A stretch of 64,000 nucleotides of DNA from Timema cristinae (GCA_039000515.1 JBCFYV010009882.1:64088817-64152816), one strand, 5' to 3'; positions 1 through 11,699 are shown, counted from the stretch's first letter. The notes: generated by a model from the letters alone, not told the origin. Numbers and translations are program-made.

Positions 1-2160
1 TTAATTATATTCTTCTTTATTTTCAGTAGTTGAAACATGTTTTTCAAAGCCAGATATAATTTTAACAACATCTGGACCACCATCCCTCCATTTGAAAAGT
101 GATGTAGGATTGTCTATAAAACCAATGTCTCAACCTCACCTCCCCCAGTTTACTTTTTCTTTTTGTTAATTTTTTCCTGCAACTGCTCCTCATCTATTTC
201 TTAATATGATTGGTAGTACTTTTGACTAAAAATTTTTCCTTTCATAGACTTTATGTTCATTAGAATAATACTTATATATTTCTTAACGAGTCTTCATAAA
301 AAGCGTTAGACATATCACACTATTAAAATTAATTAAATTTCCCTCACTCACACACTGCAGGTTAGAGAGCAGGAGTACAATAGGTCGATGGTGATAGATC
401 AGAAAAGAAATTGAGCAAATTCTTCAACATGACTGTTACACCTCTCATCAAAATATAAATCTAATTCTCCATTAGATAAATCCCGAGCTTAATAAGATTA
501 AGCTTTAGCTTATATAGTATACTAAATTTAATTCACTACCTTAAAAACAATTACACCTGTATTGTAAGTTATTTTAATATATCAAAACCCTTACAAATTA
601 ATTTTAAGGATTTTTGAATGTAAGTACATTATAGAGTACTCCTAAATTTTATTCAATACCTTTAAAATAATCCCAACTGTATAAAATTAACCGTAATTTA
701 TTAGAAGGACAAACTATTGAAATTATCTGAAATGTTACACCAGCAATTATCTTGTTTTTCATTGCAATTCCATCATTATACATTCTTTACAATATTGAAG
801 AAATTATACAACTCTTTATCACACTAAAAACTATTGGACACCAGTGATATTGAAGCTGTAAATAAACAGCCTAAACTATCTTACTGATTGGGCTAAAGCT
901 TGATATCTAGGGTTTTCATAGGGTTGCCCTGAAGGATTTTGGAATTGTATATCTAACCCTAAAATTAAGGGTAGTGTCCTTAAGGGTGAAAAGAGGAAAC
1001 ATTAATTTTATCAAAATAGCTTATAACGATTTTGACTAAATTTAATTTCTAAAAGTTATTAATATAACAAACAAAATGACTATTCTCAAATTTTCATCAA
1101 AATTACCATACAGATGCGTAAATTCTAAATTTGTATCGTATCTCCATAGCTCTTTGATATAAGAAACTACTTATCATTGCAAATATGCAGGTCTATTTAA
1201 ATTACAAAAATTTATTTGAAATAAATTTTTATAAAACCAATAGTTTCTTAGATATTGGCAAGTATATTAATACTATTTTGTGAGCTTTAGTTCTACAGAG
1301 ATACTAAATAATTCTTAACGCAATTCTCTAATGCCATAGAGTAAGTAAATAAGTAGGCCTCAGTCTCCCAAAAATGTTATGTTCTCCTTGCCTTTAACCA
1401 CTTAGGGGAAATGTTTGTACAGCAATAATCTATCTTTAACATTGTAGACTCAATAGTCGATATTTACCTATTTTATTGGTCCAATATTTTAAATGAGGAA
1501 TTTAATAGCAATGCAATGACCTAAAGATGTGCAACCCTTAATAAAATGTCGAAAATTTTAAACGGAAGTCGAAAATTTAATACGAAGTGTTAACCCTGGT
1601 GGATCCAATAACGATCTTTTTTTATTGGTCCAAATGTACAAATGAGGAATTTAATCCCTTAGATATAAGATTATAATATTTAAAATTGAAAGTCAAAAAA
1701 TAATTTACGTTAGTATAGCGTAATTTGTGCTCGGGTTTTCTAGTGTATATTATTTAGTTTAACATATATTACAAGCTTTGAGTAACTATCTCCATATTTA
1801 GACAATAGAGCAAGAAAATCAGTGCGGAGTCTCGTACCATTTATTTAAAATAAGGAATCGCAACAGATTGAACCCAGTCATCAAAAACTGTATCATCGAA
1901 CTATCCAGACTTGCTTCGATTATATCTGCATTATTTTGGACCACTTTTTGTCAAATTAACTAGACTATGGTCGCTTTGTATACAACATAAGATGAAACTA
2001 AGGTGCCATCCCCTGCTACTGTGAACACCAATGAAGTTGCATAATGACTTAGAGAGTATTTTTTTCATCTATATGCTTATAAGTGTTTACTTTCTGGTAC
2101 TTTCAGAGAGACGAATCAGATTTGTATACGCGTAGCATGTTGACCCGATTCAACCCTTTA
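1..2160. other. AT-rich non-coding stretch
   Basis: I see no gene, element or long open frame. The only structure is an imperfect direct repeat of about 35 bp at about 1472-1506 and 1619-1654 (both read TTATTGGTCCAA then AAATGAGGAATTTAAT). A short phrase at about 1331-1355 (GCCATAGAGTAAGTAA) resembles the 3' flank of the LINE fragment at 11.43 kb and may be a tiny LINE 3' relic. Confidence 0.5.
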
Positions 2161-2164
2161 AATA

Positions 2165-2505
2165 CAGACCCGGTGCTGTAATGGTCAGTGCACATGGATA
2201 CGAGTTTAGAGGTCATGGGTTCAATTCCCAGCTAACATAATGAGTATTTTTCCCGAATGGGAAATTACCCCAACGGTCACCAGGGTTTGGTTTATTAGAC
2301 TCAAGTTAGTTTTAAGTGTTTCTACTGGTTCCACAACCTCATACTCGCTAATACCATCATCTCATCTCATTGAGACATGAAAAGAGCTTCCACAGAAAGA
2401 ATGTATGATTAGTACTTTCGGGCGTTTCCTGGACATTAGTACCGGCTAATCTTTCCACTCCTGTTTTACGATTGATGTAGCCCAGACGCGCAATATTATA
2501 AATTT
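2165..2505 (+). mobile_element. SINE family C, tRNA-derived, copy 1
   Basis: The head looks tRNA-derived: a B-box-like GGTTCAATTCC lies near 2218-2228, about 45 bases after an A-box-like stretch at 2172-2185. The roughly 250-bp body matches the 57.59 kb copy at many blocks: AAATTACCCC/AATAGTTCCC followed by a GGTCA-type stretch, ATCATC...CATCTCAT, GACATGAAAAGAGC, and GGGCG/GGGCA with a GTAC(T/C)GGCTAATCT stretch. The tail has lost its simple repeat, so this copy is older than the 57.59 kb one. It is non-autonomous and would have been transcribed by Pol III. Confidence 0.75.
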
Positions 2506-3028
2506 ATAACTCCCTTTTACCCATTTATTGTATTTATGTCGTAGCAATTAAAAGTATGCACCTTTTATATTAAACGCTTAAGTATATATTAAAATAAAGT
2601 TCATTTGGAGGTGAAATACTCAAAAATATAATAATTACTGACAAAACACACAATTTTCTGCAAAGTTTTATAATCTTCTTTTTTTAATGTGTTTGTATTT
2701 TAACCAACTTTTAAAATGTAATTTCAGTTTGAATTAAACGAGTAGAACCATGCAGTAGTGTAAAATAGACAAAACAAAATATGACCAAACACTGATTGAA
2801 GCAGGAAGTTTGAAATTCATTACTCACTTTTGACCCTATTTCCCCAAAGTCCTTATCATTGAAAAGAGGTATATTATAGTTTCAATACCTTATTGTATTT
2901 ATGTTACAAATGCTCCTATTTGAAACGCTGAGTGATTGTCAAGAAGATTATTCATCAAAGAGCGGAAAGTTGCCAAAACTATTCAAATTAAAAGTTAAAG
3001 TCAAAAATCATGAACGTGTTTGTTTTCG
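2506..3028. other. AT-rich non-coding stretch
   Basis: Nothing recognisable. An open frame that begins at 2901 runs into the decayed SINE B that follows and is not a gene. Confidence 0.5.
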
Positions 3029-3285
3029 CTCATCGTACTACCCGTTCAGGAGATCCACATTTAATTACAGTATTGGGATAGGTATGAGGAAGGTAGAGTT
3101 AAGGGTTACTATACCACACCTTTCTTGGAGGAATAGTGAGAAACAATTTAGTAAAAACTATCTTACTACACCGGACCCAGATTCAGACACCAAAGTCTTT
3201 GTCATAGATAAACCCAACTAAACGAGCTTGACATTTATACCATGGTCCCACCAATGTGAGTGGACCTGTAATTTTCCAAGAGGTC
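3029..3285 (-). mobile_element. Degenerate SINE family B relic
   Basis: Read on the minus strand, the piece keeps the order of a B element: tRNA-like head near 3285-3230, degenerate B-box near 3185-3170, central body (3060-3140) and the shared tail (ACTACCCGTTCAGG at 3037-3050 on the plus strand). Divergence is heavy, so it is an old copy. A 106-codon open frame across it (2901-3221, plus) is a by-product. Confidence 0.65.
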
Positions 3286-3766
3286 CGCCCACTATTATCA
3301 AATATTAAAGTTGATTTTTGAAGTAGTAGGAATAACCCTCAAAGGGATCTATCGAAAATTGGTATATTAAACCTCTATAAATACTTATATTCCCAATTGC
3401 GCTGGAAGTTTTGATATTTGTACGAAAAGGTGTCACTGCAAGGATTAAGACCTTCGTCCACATACAATTTCTGAATATTACTAGAATTAATCTCATTATA
3501 TTATTATAAAAATATTTCATTTAACACAACAGCTTATTATTTAGTGTTCACCAAATATACCTGAACACTGTAGTCATAAGAACTATTTGTCTTGTAGTAA
3601 GGCAAATAAATCAACGAATTTTACGTTTAGAAAACAAACGCACAGTTATTATCTATAAATTTTAATAATGTTCATACTTATTTGGTAAGGATTAATAAAT
3701 GATAAAATTAAATCTTCTTTACTACTATTTCATTCCCTTCTCCTTATTTGATCTCTAGTCTTCTTT
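3286..3766. other. AT-rich non-coding stretch
   Basis: No element or coding frame recognised. A 71-codon minus frame at 3305-3520 has no recognisable motif and A/T-driven composition. Confidence 0.4.
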
Positions 3767-3805
3767 GACGACATGTTTCGGTGTTACATTTTACACCATC
3801 TTCAG
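3767..3805 (-). other. Degenerate hammerhead-ribozyme-like motif (possible Penelope-like relic)
   Basis: On the minus strand the order is CTGAAGA, a T, stem GGTGT, loop of 8, stem ACACC, then GAAAC. CUGANGA and GAAA are the two conserved strands of the hammerhead core, and the hairpin between them would be stem II. The extra T next to the stem breaks the expected 10.1-11.1 pair, and stems I and III are only about 2-3 bp. Catalysis is therefore doubtful. Such motifs are known in Penelope-like retroelement terminal repeats; no reverse transcriptase or GIY-YIG domain is visible nearby. Confidence 0.35.
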
Positions 3806-5425
3806 GTCTTATTTATGATGAAGAAGATTTGTTTGAAATACATATTACCAGAAGGTTTGTGAAATTTTGAATTATTATTATCTATGAAACCTTTTGTGTG
3901 ATGATCAACAAGGAAAAAAAGAATAAAAAAGAAGGTTTAATTTTATTATCTATAGGGTATTTTAAAATAAATCTAATTTTAATAACAACATTTTATAAGC
4001 AATATTCGTCTACAAGTCATCAATGTTACCATAAAACAAAATTATTTTCAAAAACACATTTCTATTATAAAACTACTTCATGGTTTTAGCCCTCAAGCGA
4101 GCTATAGGGCCTACCCACCGAGTGGCTGCCGCCGTTTGATAATGGTGACAATACTTGCGGATAGAGGGTGTTGTGTGGTTAGAACAACGAGTCCTCAGGC
4201 CGTTAATCTAAGTTTCTTAAACCAGAGCTGTTACTTCTCTATCCAAGTATTATAATCTAGCTTAAAATATTTTAAATAAATACATGTTAAACTTGGGATT
4301 GGAAATAAATTCTCTATGCAGCACTCGTTTAGAATTAAATATTTAATATGTAAATTTGTCTTTCAATATCCCTTTACTACCTTGAGCATGGTAAGAAAAG
4401 AACAAGGTTGGCAATGCCTATCTAAATGCTCTTGTCAAGCTAGGAGACTTCCCGTGATCCTCACCAGACCACAGCACCGCTCTCCTCGTGACCATTGTTG
4501 AACTCCCAACAAAAGAATAGTTGGTGTTAATGTGGAATGGGGAAGGGTGGAATGGGAAACGTTGTTGAGAAGGACAGAGGCTTGGAGGGGCATTGTGGAA
4601 GACAATCAGAAGAAGAGACTCAGAACAAAGGAGACTTCCTCACGACTTCATCCCCGCCTGCTGAAGGAGAAGAGTGACGTGATCTAGTCCGGGCACAAAC
4701 CGGCCATGTCTGCTCCTCGATTTATATGAGTTACACTTCCCACTGAACTTTAATCGATAGTCACAGCAAACGCTTCCATGTTTATACTTACCAATAAATA
4801 AACAAAAAATGAAATTCAAATAAGTCCAGAATGAAGATTTAACTATAACACAAATAAAATGCTTATATTCTAGACTTGAACAATGATTTAAGGGAATATT
4901 GGTTTGTGTTGTGTTCCTCATCAAATATATTTTACATTCACTCTTATATCCAATGCAAATATATTTTCCATGTGTTTGAATAAGTTATATTGTATGCATT
5001 TCTAATTCTACATAATTCTTCTCTCTAAAATAACCGCCCTTCACAGAATTGGTTTTCTTTGAGATAAAACTGTTGTTTTAGCTAATAATGGTCTCAGAAT
5101 AATTTTGCGAGGTCATCAAATGTGCATAATGTACTATACGTGCACTATTAAGGGGATGGGGACTCTAAATCCTTCAAATCAGTAAGAGAAAAGAATTCGT
5201 GTAATCCTAACTGTCAAATAACTAAGCTTGAATGTATAGGACATATTCAAAAACGCATGGGAACAAGTCTACGTACATTCAAATCAAAATCTCAAGGGGT
5301 GAAACTAAGTGATGGCAAAACCCTTGGTGGTTGTAATATATTGACAATACCGTTATTTAAGATATTCACAAATATTATGGCCTAGCCATAAGGCGTTACA
5401 TTGGGAGCATTGATGGAATGAGAAA
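3806..5425. other. Unassigned stretch with a GC-richer patch
   Basis: The patch at about 4370-4720 is clearly richer in G and C than its flanks and looks like part of an unidentified old repeat or LINE. Its reading frames (for example a 94-codon minus frame at 4640-4924) match nothing I recognise. The remainder is AT-rich without structure. Confidence 0.35.
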
Positions 5426-5935
5426 AGCTATTTAGGCAGAATACTTTCATTTATTATCCAGTAATGATAATCCTCAACATGGATTTTTGTCCTACTGGAA
5501 ATGAAAGCTGGTGCAGATGAGCATAAGCTCCGGAGGAAATGTATGACCATAACAAGTATACACATATCCCTGCCATAGTAATGAAAGAAATTAAACCAAT
5601 ATTTAGAGATCTTTCGAACCCTACATTACTAGAAAAATGTTTGCATTGGAAGACACAAAATTCCGATAAATGTAGTTTCAACAAAGGAAACATAACTAAA
5701 TGTTTGGTTTGGGAAAAAATTAGGAATAGCACCAGGAGTGATTTGTGCTAGTGCGATGAAAAAACTCGACACAGCAGAAATACAAAGAACAGACAAAGTA
5801 ATTAGTGAAATACAAAAGAATTCAAGGCAGCAGAGATATAAAGCCAAGGAAAAAAAAATAGAGAAAAGCTTTGATGCCATGGAACATCCAGATGATCCCT
5901 CTTATTGTGCAGGAATGCACTAGATGTGTAGTAAG
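5426..5935 (+). pseudogene. Mutator-type transposase C-terminal relic
   Basis: Read with two frameshifts, the order of motifs is that of the C-terminal part of the Mutator-like transposase family common in arthropod genomes: FCPTGNESWC (about 5485-5514), then MKEIKPIFRDLSNPTLLEKC and LHWKTQN (5581-5660), a gap, and finally KLGIAPGVICASAMKKLD with a basic helix and a DDPSYCAGM end (5717-5923). A T-run near 5483 and an A-run near 5715 carry the frameshifts. There are in-frame stops at about 5517 and 5523. Part of the conserved centre after TQN is missing, so the protein is dead. No N-terminal catalytic region is visible upstream. A SINE B1 lies just beyond the end. The family call is from memory of the motif pattern. 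Confidence 0.7.
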
Positions 5936-5951
5936 AAATACAGCTTAGCTT

Positions 5952-6215
5952 CAAATAATATTAATTTTTAGCACCACGTCTTACTACCCGTTCGGGTTAT
6001 ACGCTTTAAGTACTAATTACGCTAATGAATTAGGAATTGGGAAGGTTTAATTAGAGGAAGTGAACCCGCATTTGCGTGGAGAGAGAGAGTGGAAAACCAT
6101 TTAGGAAAAACCAGCCCCAGTTCACCCGACCTAGATTCGAACCTCGATCTCCCCGTCCTCAGCAGTTGAGCTAAACACGAAAAGCGCATTAGCCAACTAC
6201 GCCACCGAGGCGGGT
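5952..6215 (-). mobile_element. SINE family B1, nearly full length
   Basis: The minus strand begins with a tRNA-like head (CCCGCCTCGGTGGCGTAG, B-box GGTTCGAATC) and ends in the shared tail. It is flanked by the 8-bp direct repeat CTTAGCTT at 5944-5951 and 6216-6223, taken as the target-site duplication. It lies 16 bp past the end of the Mutator relic. Confidence 0.9.
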
Positions 6216-6223
6216 CTTAGCTT

Positions 6224-6547
6224 TAAACATGATTTATGAAAGTTTTACTTTGTTTGTATAAGTGACCCATTTACTCAGGATTTATTAAAGATATTAAAAT
6301 AGAGCTTTCACTACCTATTTAGATTAATGTAAGAGACAACTTTAAACACAGTAATTTTAAATTATATTGATTTTTGAGCTTGAAAAAAAATCATAATTAT
6401 AACCTGAAAATTATAAATTGGCCAGTTAGAAAGTTATATTAAATCTGAGCTGTCAAAATATGTACAAATAGTGCAGAAAACTATGCTGAAAGTTTCAAAT
6501 AGTTATCTAAAATATATCCTGCAAAAAGGGTCATCAATTTATGTAAA
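6224..6547. other. AT-rich non-coding stretch
   Basis: Nothing recognised. Confidence 0.5.
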
Positions 6548-6840
6548 ATAGTATAGGGGAGATATGTTGTACCCAGCCCCCACTGCCCTATGTCCACCCT
6601 TATACAGTAATAGAGGCGTTTGTTATTTTTATGAAAATATAAATGATTTTGTGGAGCCCATTGACAGATTCATAGAAATAATTTATGTGAGAGGAGCCCT
6701 TAGAATCGGAAGAAGACAAGCTGTAGCATCATGCTTCCCACTACATGTTTGGGATATGTATCAATTAGTTATCAATGGATTTTAAAGAAAAACAAGCAGT
6801 ATAGAAATCTGGAATTGAAAATTTCAATGAATGATTGTCT
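6548..6840 (+). pseudogene. MULE-like transposase C-terminal relic
   Basis: An open frame of 73 codons (6564-6785) reads LCPPLYSNRGVCYFYENIND, then FVEPIDRFIEIIYVRGALRI, GRRQAVASCFPLHVWDMY and NGF-stop. After the stop the same frame continues RKTSSIEIWN-stop-KF. The pattern 'GR(P/R)...FP..(I/V)W...(RTNN).(V/I)E(G)W...F' is that of the C-terminal end of FLYWCH-associated MULE transposases in metazoans. Here RTNN is RKTS and the G of EGW is I, and two stops interrupt. No upstream catalytic domain was found. Family assignment is inferred from memory; an unrelated gene fragment is possible. Confidence 0.45.
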
Positions 6841-6849
6841 CGAATCATG

Positions 6850-7936
6850 TATAAATTTTGAAATTCTTAGAATATATATATAAAAACAGGACCAGAATGA
6901 TTACGAAATTCTGCTAACATATTCCTTGGCTAGACATGTAAGAATACACCATACAACTAAAAAAATACTATGTTACAAATTTGCGCCAGGTGGAGAATGG
7001 TCTTAAGCTAAATATCAATCTACCTAAGTGAAATAAGTAAGCTAATGAAGCTGCAGACTGAGGAGGCCCCAGATGATCAAGAAAACTATAATTGAAAATT
7101 ATAAGAACCAGTTTATAAACTTTAAATTTTTTACATAATTTCTCAATGATGTTTAACACTAAGTGGCGTTACATTTATGTAGTAAGTTAGATAGTCAAGA
7201 ATAACAAATTCAATAGTTTGAGATATTCCTAAAATTTTCAGACATAAAATGCATTAGACATAAATGAACATTCATACAATAAATTTACATTTTGGCTTAG
7301 ACACAAAATTCATTAGATATAGGTAAATATTTAATATTAATGGCTTGGATATTTTGCTTTAGACCAGCTGTCAGTAGACTTTATAAATTTGACTATATAT
7401 TATTTAGACATGTTTTCTCTATACATATTGACAGTTACATAAAGAACGAGAGCTATAAAGTATGAAAAGACCTACTACATGTGTAAATACTCCGAATATA
7501 TAGCCATTATCTTAATAGTCTACAATGTGTATAAGTATCCAAAAAAGTACCTCATGTTGGAACATCCCATTTCATATATGTATATTGCTAAAGTCAACAT
7601 TGTTGGAGAGGCAAAATATCAAGATCCAGTACTTCTAAATAGAAAAGCAAATTACAGATATAATTATCTAAGGCTACTTTCAATGGTTGAAAAATGTGTC
7701 TATACACAGATATAAGGAGAACCAATCTTACTGGTAGGAACGACCAAGTATAGGTCTATAAATTTAATATGACCCATTCAAATAGTTAGAACATTATACT
7801 ACACGTATTTATATTTAGGGTCAATTAATATGGTTGAGAATGTTTATCTAAAAGACTAACTGGAATTTCAGAGACGAAAACGTCTACTGATTTAGAATCC
7901 AAATATATAAAAGTATTTGGTGTAACATTTATAAAT
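6850..7936. other. AT-rich stretch with a weak local duplication
   Basis: At about 7240-7275 and 7299-7335 the phrases GACATAAAATGCATTAGACA and GACACAAAATTCATTAGATA suggest an old tandem duplication of about 60 bp. A 78-codon frame at 7479-7715 has no motif and no splice context; I do not call it. Confidence 0.4.
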
Positions 7937-8032
7937 CATATTCTGAAGATTGAAAAATGACACCTGGACACGGGAATTGAACCCGGGTTCGATTTAAGTG
8001 TCCAGGTGTCATTTTTCAATTTTCAGAATATG
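7937..8032. repeat. 96-bp palindrome made of SINE E 3' ends
   Basis: Arms of 35 bp (7937-7971 and 7998-8032) are complementary with one mismatch, around a 26-base centre. The left arm plus centre (TTGAAAAATGACACCTGGAC, then a reversed B-box GAACCCGGGTTCGAT) matches the 3' part of the SINE E at 21.06 kb in inverted orientation. The right arm is the same 3' end facing the other way. It looks like a head-to-head inverted duplication of one element. It would extrude as a cruciform or give a stable hairpin RNA. Confidence 0.8.
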
Positions 8033-8213
8033 ATATCTAAATGGAGTACTCCTAACTAAAAATCAAAATAATAGCTTTGGCTATTTGATTCATTTATAAA
8101 TTATGTTTAAATATTTAAAGTAGGTTCTCCTGATTGGAAAATACTAATTTGTAAAAATATTTAAGAATTCAGTCGCAATGATAGAAAGGCTAACTTATTG
8201 GCACAATATCAAG

Positions 8214-8496
8214 GGGTGACCTGGCGGTCTAGAGGTAAGGTGTCAGACTTCTATGCTGGCGGCCGGGGTTCAATCCTCGGTCCCGGCAAAGATTTATCTG
8301 ATTACCAAACCCTTCCTTCACCTCTGACAAGACATCTTGTGAATGTGGGGAATGCCAGGCCTCCACCGTGGTTCGGATTCCACGTTAAACTGTAGGTCCT
8401 CCATTTCATCTCACAATCACCCTACCATTACACATTAGCGTAAGTGCGTATAACCCGAATGGGTAGTAAGACGCGGTGCTAATAATAATAATAATA
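8214..8496 (+). mobile_element. SINE family A, full length
   Basis: tRNA-derived head GTGACCTGGCGGTCTAGAGG with B-box GGTTCAATCC, a body of about 160 bp, then the shared tail (TATAACCCGAATGGGTAG, GACGCGGTGCTAA) and a (TAA)n end. It is flanked by a 13-bp direct repeat ACAATATCAAGGG at 8203-8215 and 8497-8509 (two G's overlap the head). Open frames across it are not genes. Confidence 0.95.
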
Positions 8497-8509
8497 ACAA
8501 TATCAAGGG

Positions 8510-11190
8510 CCAGTACATATAAATATTAATAATAATGATCAAATGCCTAAATATTAATGTAAAAATCCCAAGTTAGTAAAAGCTAGATTTCTAATTCAAG
8601 TACGTAGTTGAAAATATTTTTACATGTCAATACATATAGGAAATAAAATCTGTTTGGAAAATTCCTCTGAATGTCTGGATATCTAAAGTAGTGGGAAATG
8701 ATAACAGCATGCCTAGTTATCTTAGGCAGGTCTCAGAGGTTGGAAAGGCGTTCAACATGAGTAGATATTATGTAAAGTACCCATGGATTGAAGGACCAAA
8801 CTCTTAATTTGATAATTAGATACGAATTTTCACTTTTGAAACGTGTTACTAAATTGTAATTAATTCAGACAAAAGGTGTGGTTGGAGCTGCGAATGCATA
8901 TTAATCGATGTGAATTATTTATCAGTGTCTAGAACATCTAATAAATACAGAATTATGGAGGCAAGTTTAGAAAATCCCTCTACAAATCAATTTAGCTAGG
9001 AGAAATCACAGCTGTTAAAGACTCAGTTAATAAAGTGGCTCCATTAAATCCCCAGCTAGCTAATGTCACACATAGTATTAACACATCTCCTAGTACTTTT
9101 ATATAGAACTATTTTAATGTACCACCTACCTCCTTTCACTAGTACCAATTAAAAAGGCTTTAGGACAAACGGCTCATGAAACAGGACCCCAAGGATACAA
9201 TTATTTTCCACCTTTATCCCTCGTGTCTGAGCATGGAAAGTTTAACTGCACGGCACGGATCAAGGGTGTATTTCGTGCGTCTATATGTGGATCAACGCAT
9301 GGCTTAATCTGAGGGAGTATCATAATGATAGTTTATAAGAAGATTTATTGAATCAGTTTGGAAAAATAAGAGGAAAAACTTGGTATATTAAATTTTAAAA
9401 TACATCTATTTTTTCTTCAAGTCAGTGGTTCTTTTATTTTAATTACTTAAATATTAGCATAGAGTAGATAACATTTCTGTTGAGTAATAGGTTGACGTGA
9501 CCTTAGCAATCATCTTAAACTTAGATTAAAGGCCACCAAGGTAGTAGAGATACTCCAACTGGTATCGTGACTTCAAAGTCTAGACCATTTTATAGTATCC
9601 TAAGTCCTTTGGGATCAAGGACTGAGTCATTTCATAAATCCAATACTTTCATATAGGTGCATTGGGACCAGCAAGTTGGTAGTGAACAACAGATTTGATG
9701 TGCAGATTACAGGCCATGCATACGGCCAAGAACAGTAGACTCCACATATAGGTATTCAGAAACACGAGAAAGCTGTTTTAATATTCCCCATGATTAACAT
9801 AAATCAATTCTGTATCTTATTATATTAAAAAAGGATTTTCTTGAAGAGTTTAAAATATTCTTTATTGAAAATAAAATATGAAAAGAGTATAGAAAATGGC
9901 ATCCACTTATGCAAGAAACTGTCCATATAGTTTGAAAATCAACAACTTCGTACTTAATCCATTCTAACTAACTCTATCCACACTTCCCTATCTTTGCATG
10001 CCCCCTTCGCTTTAACAACATCCATAAATACACCGAGTAATACATGCTCTTTTATACTTAAAACTCAAAATGACATTAAACATTTTTTTTCATTATCGAC
10101 ATTGCATTTCCAGCAGTGATGTATGTTTATATAGGCCTACATTTATTTTAAACCTCCCTACACCTTCCTTTCTCCTGTATGTGTCAGTTTAAAGTCTCCT
10201 CTCTACCAATTTAAGATAATTAATTTACTACGTAAATCATCTAATAGTGAAAATCAGAACATATACGATAAGCGTGGTGGACACACATTGATAGTATGGA
10301 CTATTAAACAAAATGCATATCTGACTCGGAAAATTATAAATAAAATAAATACCACAAAATAGTTTTATAGTTAAAAAAGATAAAATTTGAATGTAGGCCC
10401 CTATATCTATATTTTTTTAAATTTCATCATATATGTATATATATATATATATATACATAAACTATAATATATATTAAAATGTAAAGCTTTATGTCAATGC
10501 TACAATCTAAAGGAAAATTATTTTGTAAATTATTCAGAATAAGCTAATGTACAAAATCATTGCTTTTAGAAATCACGAGCAAAAAAAAAATCAACAATAT
10601 AATTATTCAAACTGTTGACTCCTTGAATACATGACTACATCATACCCCAACGTATATTAGAGTTTTAAAATTATTTTTTTAAATTTCGAACTGGAATTGT
10701 TTTTCAAGCTATTTCATTGCTTATTAGAGTGTAATACATACATAATTATAGGAAAAACCTAACAATTAATCCCTGGACCATAAATTTAATATTTTGCCGA
10801 ATTTATATATATATACATATCTTTCTACTGCGCTGTTCTAGTTCATTAACACGTCATGATATTGTTACAGGACGAGTGAGTTGGTAGCCCTTATGGGTCT
10901 CTCCACTAAACTGTTCCTGTTCATTACTAACAATTTTTTTAAAGTTTTCCACTCATTATACTTCAATTTTATATTAATAAGAGGGTATTTAGAGTAGCAG
11001 TAAATATATAATTTACTGATCTAATATATATACGTTAAAAGGAATGCGATATTACAAAAAATGTAAACACTAAGTTTTGGTTACTATTTCTATTTTACAA
11101 TGAGGCTGCTGAGAAGAGAGCAAGAAGATTTTATATAATGATCAGTTACATACCCTGTGCCCATTAAGACATGGCTATGAATTATAATAA
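8510..11190. other. Long AT-rich intergenic stretch
   Basis: No gene recognised on either strand. A (TA)n tract of about 22 bp lies at 10434-10455, and TA-rich runs at 10805-10820 and 11020-11035. At about 10826-10855 and 10900-10930 a phrase CTGTTC(T/C)(A/T)GTTCATTA occurs twice, probably an old local duplication. Confidence 0.5.
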
Positions 11191-11192
11191 TC

Positions 11193-11440
11193 AAGTTTCG
11201 TAGATTACTGTGGTCTGGTCATGCAGTGCGAAAGAAGGAATCTAGAACCGTGTTCAGAGTATTTTCTGGTCAGCGCAAATGGGAGAGACCTTTGGGAGGA
11301 CCTAGACGCAGGTGGGAGGTTTAACATTAGAATGGACCTGAAGTGTAATTAGGTGGAATCGATAGAGAATAGGTGCCATATTTTTGTAATTGTATTAATA
11401 TACTTTTGAGCTCCTAGTGCCATAGAATGAGTAAGTATGT
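11193..11440 (+). pseudogene. LINE reverse-transcriptase C-terminal fragment
   Basis: A 43-codon frame (11193-11321) reads KFRRLLWSGHAVRKKESRTV, then VFSGQRKWERPLGGPRRRWE, followed by a stop at 11322. The pattern 'RLxWxGH(V/A)xR...G(x)RxxGxPxxRW' is the classic C-terminal end of ORF2 of RTE/CR1/Jockey-type non-LTR retrotransposons. The sequence after it (GTGCCATA, then AGTGCCATAGAATGAGTAAG near 11421-11440) resembles such an element's 3' untranslated end. Nothing upstream is recognisable as RT, so this is a 5'-truncated insertion of about 250 bp. The exact clade cannot be told from so short a piece. Confidence 0.65.
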
Positions 11441-11699
11441 ATATATTTATATTTTATATAGCTAATTAATAATTAATATAGTAAGGTTGTCTCTATTATA
11501 TTTAGTATGTAAATAATGGGACTCGAGAGAGGAAATTAAGTTTTGTATTCGTTAAAAACTGATTTAGATTCAACTCTTAATTTAAAAAAATGTAATCAAT
11601 ATTCAAATCTTTCTTATTTAGCACACATCGAAATTCTTGTTTAATATAAAATTATAGTTCTGACCGGGACACTCGTATTAATTTGTTCGTACCCGTATA

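Noticed and set aside
2901..3221. 106-codon plus frame
   Set aside because: Its second half is the antisense of a decayed SINE B.
4370..4720. GC-richer patch as a LINE C-terminus or host exon
   Set aside because: None of the frames gives a convincing family pattern; left unassigned.
8198..8395. 65-codon frame, and similar frames at 16608-16881, 22679-22901, 26707-26892, 49821-50051 and 56393-56707
   Set aside because: All lie on SINE A or B copies and carry the same element-derived wording on both strands.
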